Positions 5,917 through 9,139 of a stretch of 9,139 nt of DNA are shown here, in pieces. The DNA is from Bacteroidota bacterium (lineage in GTDB: Bacteria; Bacteroidota; Bacteroidia; Chitinophagales; LD1). Position numbers and translations under genes: made by a program. The notes under the pieces were generated by a model, which searched no databases, was not told the DNA's origin, and saw only the letters and a program-made list of their open reading frames with translations. Each line of letters begins with the position of its first letter. Positions within the stretch are counted from its first letter, which is position 1. The stretch spans positions 1-9,139 of the forward strand of contig JAFDYP010000607.1 of the NCBI GenBank assembly GCA_018267355.1. Direction: 5' to 3'.

Positions 5917-7734
5917 TCACTCCCCGGGAGTGTACGCTACCCTGATATTGCTGATGTAGATAGGCTTCTTGCTATTGGCCTGCCAGAGATGTATGATGAG
6001 TGCATCGTAGTCCTTATCGTGAGGGACCTTCAGGTCTACATAGACCTCCTGCGGCCATCCCTGGTCAGTGATACGCTGTATACGGATGATCTTCTCTTTC
6101 ACCTGTTGGTCGCCCTTGTAGAATCCGAAGCATAGCTGCGTATTGTCCCACATGTTCCACTCCTTGTCCGGATAGTAGGCTGTGGCGTAGACTCGGTACC
6201 AGCCCTTACATACGGTATGATCCACAGGCACCTGATACTTGCCTGACCATTGGCGCTCACTATTCAGTACAATACTCAGGCCGCCCGAGGCCTCTGCCAG
6301 GGAGTCGAGGTGCTCTTTGGCCAGGTCCACTTTGTAGATCTCTTTCATGGAGGACTCCAGGCGCTCAGGTAGCTCTTCATTTGTATCCAGCAGCTTCTTG
6401 TCTTTCAGCGTCGTATTGGTCTTGCCAAATATCCTCCAGTAGTAAGCACGTGAAGTATAATCACCATCCATTATGCCGTACTTAAAGGAACCATTGCTCT
6501 GATAGGTCATCAGGATATTCAGCCACAGGCAAAACAGAAGGAATACTATCACCACATACCGCCACCACCGGCTGCGCAGCGTATCATCCAGAAAAGCTGC
6601 CATCGGAAACATCAGCAGCGGATAGGAGTCGATCATCGGCCGCATAGAGAAGCTACCGCCATACCACCAGCAGTCCCAGGCAGAGATCAGGTATATGTTG
6701 AGTATCGTAAACAAAGCCGAAGCCCAAAAGAGCTGCCTGTAGCTGCGGTACAACTGATAAAATCCCATCATAGAAAGGATCATGACCGGCGTGTACATAA
6801 ACCATCCTTTCTTATAGCTGAAGAGGACATCTATCACATGCGGGTGCAGGAAGCTGAAAGTCTTGTCATCCCCATGATAGCTAAAGAATAACCAATGCCC
6901 TGCATAGTGGTGCCAGTACAGGAGCTGTGGCAGCGCGGCTATGAAGGCAGCCAGTACAAAAAGTACCGGCACCCGTACATTTCCCAGCAGAAATCTGATC
7001 CGCTCCTGTAGTGTCCGCATATCACGCACACCCCACAGCAGCGGGATGAGTGCACAAATGATCTCCGTAGGCCTCGTGATGGTGGCCAGTCCCGAGAGCA
7101 GACCTATCGCTATGATATAGCCGCTTTTTTTAGTATCAGCCCAGTACAGGTCCGTGAGGTAGATGATACACGCATAGATGGTAAATAAGAACGCATGCGT
7201 CATCGGCGAGAAGGCCACAAAGTTGAGATAGTTCGTAGCCAGGCAGACGATAGCTAGCACCAAGGCTACCAGCCAGTCATCAAAATACCTAAGCAGCAGC
7301 CTCCGCAGTATCCATATACCAAAGCAGGCCACGATCACACACCACCATGTCAGCGCTATCTGATATGGCCTTGTGAATCCATCCGTTTTATACCCCAGTG
7401 CCTTTGCCGCTACATGCCCCGCCGCAAAAGCCGGCAGCTCTATGATAGCCATACCACATGGGTAGTTCATCACATACAGGCCTGTCTCAGGTATGACAAA
7501 GGCCTGGTCTTTAGCATCACTACCGGGGTGATAAATATTGTGTATGTAGTCGTAGTTATTGAGCTTGCCCAGATCATCATAAAAGAGCGACGGCAGGTAC
7601 AGCCAGTAGCCATAGATATCCCAACTGATCACCGCCTGCGAGCCGGAGTTATTCCAGCGTTTGGTCAGCAGCGGTGACACAGAGAATGTGACACAACAGA
7701 GAATGAGAACGAGGGCTGAGAAGCGTGCTTTCAT
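5917..7734 (-). CDS. Polytopic membrane protein, GT-C-like, with soluble C-terminal domain
   Basis: The 605-residue product has an N-terminal signal-anchor helix (residues 5-22), about ten more hydrophobic helices up to residue 411, and a hydrophilic C-terminal region of about 165 residues. The first loop contains ISWDIYGYWLYLPSLFYDD (36-54), with Asp39 and the Asp53/Asp54 pair placed as in GT-C glycosyltransferases. An ATITRPTE motif (217-224) and a WDCWWYGGSFSMRPMIDSYP stretch (353-372) recur in uncharacterised Bacteroidota membrane proteins of this type. The C-terminal region alternates short strands and charged turns (for example KGWYRVYATAYYP and DALIIHLWQ), suggesting a beta-sandwich, possibly glycan-binding, in the periplasm. 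It shares no obvious sequence with the convergent GT-C-like gene beyond the general architecture. ATG 7734 follows a good promoter box and begins the hydrophobic segment. Glycosyltransferase activity is an inference from topology and motifs; the substrate is unknown. Confidence 0.72.
   Translation of the reverse strand: MKARFSALVLILCCVTFSVSPLLTKRWNNSGSQAVISWDIYGYWLYLPSLFYDDLGKLNNYDYIHNIYHPGSDAKDQAFVIPETGLYVMNYPCGMAIIELPAFAAGHVAAKALGYKTDGFTRPYQIALTWWCVIVACFGIWILRRLLLRYFDDWLVALVLAIVCLATNYLNFVAFSPMTHAFLFTIYACIIYLTDLYWADTKKSGYIIAIGLLSGLATITRPTEIICALIPLLWGVRDMRTLQERIRFLLGNVRVPVLFVLAAFIAALPQLLYWHHYAGHWLFFSYHGDDKTFSFLHPHVIDVLFSYKKGWFMYTPVMILSMMGFYQLYRSYRQLFWASALFTILNIYLISAWDCWWYGGSFSMRPMIDSYPLLMFPMAAFLDDTLRSRWWRYVVIVFLLFCLWLNILMTYQSNGSFKYGIMDGDYTSRAYYWRIFGKTNTTLKDKKLLDTNEELPERLESSMKEIYKVDLAKEHLDSLAEASGGLSIVLNSERQWSGKYQVPVDHTVCKGWYRVYATAYYPDKEWNMWDNTQLCFGFYKGDQQVKEKIIRIQRITDQGWPQEVYVDLKVPHDKDYDALIIHLWQANSKKPIYISNIRVAYTPGE
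5918..5932. other. Short palindrome over the stop codon of the minus-strand gene, between convergent genes
   Basis: CACTCC (5918-5923) and GGAGTG (5927-5932) form a 6-bp GC-rich stem with a CCG loop. It covers part of the TGA stop and the last codons of the minus-strand membrane protein and lies 6 bases past the plus-strand stop. No T-run follows on either strand. It is the only structure available to end or stabilise either convergent transcript. Confidence 0.4.
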
Positions 7735-7748
7735 AATACTTCTTGGGG

Positions 7749-7756
7749 CAAAAATA
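7749..7756 (-). promoter_or_regulatory. TAnnTTTG promoter box of the 605-residue membrane protein gene
   Basis: On the minus strand TATTTTTG (7756-7749) matches TAnnTTTG exactly and lies 14 bases before ATG 7734. No clear TTTG is found about 19 bases upstream, where the isocitrate lyase terminator stem lies instead. The following bases, GCCCCA, are shared with the acylase promoter at 2633. Confidence 0.5.
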
Positions 7757-7784
7757 AAAAAGGCGCAGACAATGTCCGCGCCTT
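7750..7784 (-). terminator. Intrinsic terminator of isocitrate lyase
   Basis: In minus-strand RNA, AAGGCGCGGAC (7784-7774) pairs with GTCTGCGCCTT (7770-7760) around an ATT loop, all 11 positions pairing if one G-U wobble is counted. It is followed directly by TTTTTTATTTTT. The stem starts 22 bases after the aceA stop. On the plus strand the wobble becomes an A-C mismatch and there is no T-run, so it works in one direction only. Confidence 0.88.
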
Positions 7785-7806
7785 CCGTTTACATAGTGGA
7801 GTATAT

Positions 7807-9087
7807 TTAGTGGAACTGCTCTGCCTCTGTAGAGCCAGCGAGGGCTGTAGTAGAGGAGTTGCCTTGTTGTACTACTTGCTGTACCGCGTCAAAGTAGCCG
7901 GTACCTACAAATGACTGGTGCTTGATAGCCTTGAAGCCATCCTTCTCCAGTGCAAACTCGCGCTGCTGCAGCTCAGAGAAGCCTGCCATACCACGGTCTA
8001 CATATGCCTTAGACAGTTCAAACATCGCTGTATTCAGCGCGTGGAAACCAGCCAGGGTGATAAACTGGAACTTGTAGCCCATAGCAGCGATATCCTCGCG
8101 GAAGCTAGCCATTTGCTTTACGTCCATGTACTTAGCCCAGTTGAATGATGGAGAGCAGTTGTATGCCAGCATCTTGCCAGGGTATTTGGCGTGGATCGCT
8201 TGAGCGAACTCACGAGCCAGGCCGAGGTCTGGGTTGCCAGTCTCCATCCAGATCAGGTCAGCATAGTTAGCGTAGCTCAGGCCACGGTCTATACCTTGCT
8301 CCAGGCCATTCTTCACGTAGAAGTAGCCCTCTGGTGAGCGCTCACCAGTCAGGAACTTGTGATCCCTCTCATCAATATCAGTAGTGATGAGGTTTGCAGC
8401 TTCAGCGTCAGTACGAGCTATCACCAGTGTAGGCACACCACAAACGTCAGCAGCCAGACGGGCAGCAGTCAGCTTGTTGATCGCCTCTTGGGTAGGTACG
8501 AGTACCTTGCCACCCAGGTGGCCGCACTTCTTGGCAGATGCCAGCTGGTCCTCCCAGTGTACACCCGCAGCGCCTGCCTCGATCATCTGCTTCATCAGCT
8601 CAAATGCGTTCAGGTTGCCACCAAAGCCCGCCTCAGCGTCAGCTACGATAGGCACCATCCAGTCACGCTGTGGCTCGCCATCCATATACTCGATCTGGTC
8701 GCGGCGCAGCAGCGCATTGTTTATCCTCTTCACTACAGATGGTACAGAGTTAGCCGGGTAGAGGGATTGGTCAGGGTACATCTCACCAGAGAGGTTAGCG
8801 TCACCTGCTACCTGCCAGCCGGAGAGGTAGATAGCCTTCATACCGGCTGTTACCTCTTGGATAGCCTGATTGCCGGTCAGCGCGCCGAGGCCCGCTACCC
8901 ATGCGTCAGACTGCAGCCTGTTCCAGAGCTTCTCAGCGCCATTGCGGGCCAGAGAGTACTCGATCTTGACAGAGCCGCTGATATTGATCACCTCCTCTGC
9001 TGTGTATGCACGGGTTACATTCTTCCAGCGTGGGTTAGTCGCCCATTCTTTCTTGAGCGCCTCCGCTCTTTCTTGCTTTGTAGCCAT
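7807..9087 (-). CDS. aceA: Isocitrate lyase
   Basis: The 426-residue product is full length for the bacterial enzyme. It cleaves isocitrate to glyoxylate and succinate in the cytosol, the first step of the glyoxylate shunt that lets cells grow on acetate or fatty acids. The active-site signature is intact: KKCGHLGGK at 186-194 with catalytic Cys188. Other conserved blocks are [24 protein letters not shown] (88-111), the metal-binding [10 protein letters not shown] (148-157), [15 protein letters not shown] and [10 protein letters not shown] (308-317). The tail STEAEQFH resembles the usual family C-terminus. ATG 9087 is preceded by an A-rich, G-free leader typical of well-translated Bacteroidota genes and fits the family N-terminus. 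The malate synthase partner is not in the window. The gene ends at its own strong terminator, so it is probably transcribed without the downstream membrane protein gene. Confidence 0.98.
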   Translation of the reverse strand: MATKQERAEALKKEWATNPRWKNVTRAYTAEEVINISGSVKIEYSLARNGAEKLWNRLQSDAWVAGLGALTGNQAIQEVTAGMKAIYLSGWQVAGDANLSGEMYPDQSLYPANSVPSVVKRINNALLRRDQIEYMDGEPQRDWMVPIVADAEAGFGGNLNAFELMKQMIEAGAAGVHWEDQLASAKKCGHLGGKVLVPTQEAINKLTAARLAADVCGVPTLVIARTDAEAANLITTDIDERDHKFLTGERSPEGYFYVKNGLEQGIDRGLSYANYADLIWMETGNPDLGLAREFAQAIHAKYPGKMLAYNCSPSFNWAKYMDVKQMASFREDIAAMGYKFQFITLAGFHALNTAMFELSKAYVDRGMAGFSELQQREFALEKDGFKAIKHQSFVGTGYFDAVQQVVQQGNSSTTALAGSTEAEQFH

Positions 9088-9110
9088 TTGTTATTGTTGG
9101 TTTATTGTTG
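9088..9110 (-). promoter_or_regulatory. A/C-rich unstructured leader of aceA
   Basis: The 23 bases before the aceA start contain no G on the coding strand and include AACAATAA twice. Such leaders stay single-stranded and stand in for a Shine-Dalgarno site in Bacteroidota. No TAnnTTTG box is visible up to the window edge, so the promoter probably lies beyond it. Confidence 0.5.
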
Positions 9111-9119
9111 TTTTAAAAA

Positions 9120-9139
9120 GTCAACGGTCGACTGTCAAC
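9120..9139. repeat. Heptameric GTCRACN tandem repeat, cut by the window edge
   Basis: Three copies of GTCRAC (GTCAAC 9120-9125, GTCGAC 9127-9132, GTCAAC 9134-9139) follow one another with a single base between them, giving a 7-base period. The central unit is a perfect palindrome. The array may continue past the edge. Confidence 0.55.

Noticed and set aside
1..9139. CRISPR array, transposon ends or phage genes
   Set aside because: I found no regularly spaced direct repeats longer than the heptamers at the right edge, and no transposase, integrase or phage protein.

Overview
The window looks like chromosomal DNA of a Bacteroidota bacterium. Three things point that way: a type IX secretion (T9SS) C-terminal sorting domain, promoter boxes of the TAnnTTTG type, and A-rich gene leaders without Shine-Dalgarno sites. 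The protein style suggests a Chitinophagales/Sphingobacteriia-like lineage, but nothing here fixes the genus. Coding is dense; the longest gap between genes is about 150 bases.

Layout, left to right. (1) Bases 1-421, minus strand: a partial, AT-richer gene for a small acidic cytosolic protein of unknown function. It has no stop inside the window. (2) 527-2614, minus: a secreted Ntn-hydrolase of the penicillin/acyl-homoserine-lactone acylase family, with the catalytic Ser/His/Val spacing intact and its own promoter. (3) 2764-3657, minus: a small T9SS cargo protein. (4) 3762-4475, plus: a RadC-like JAMM protein, followed 5 bases later by (5) 4481-5911, a polytopic GT-C-like membrane glycosyltransferase; these two are probably one operon. 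(6) 5917-7734, minus: a second, unrelated polytopic GT-C-like protein with a soluble C-terminal domain, meeting gene 5 tail to tail with only 5 bases between stop codons. (7) 7807-9087, minus: isocitrate lyase, the first enzyme of the glyoxylate shunt, ending at a strong intrinsic terminator whose U-tract doubles as the promoter box of gene 6.

Most of this is ordinary core or housekeeping content: carbon metabolism, envelope glycosylation and secreted proteins. I see no CRISPR array, transposase, complete tRNA or phage gene, and no convincing new multi-gene system. The items most worth a second look are the compositionally distinct partial gene at the left edge, the terminator/promoter overlap at 7749-7784, the convergent GT-C pair with a hairpin over the stop codon, the PvdQ-like active-site geometry of the acylase, and a short heptameric repeat cut off by the right edge.
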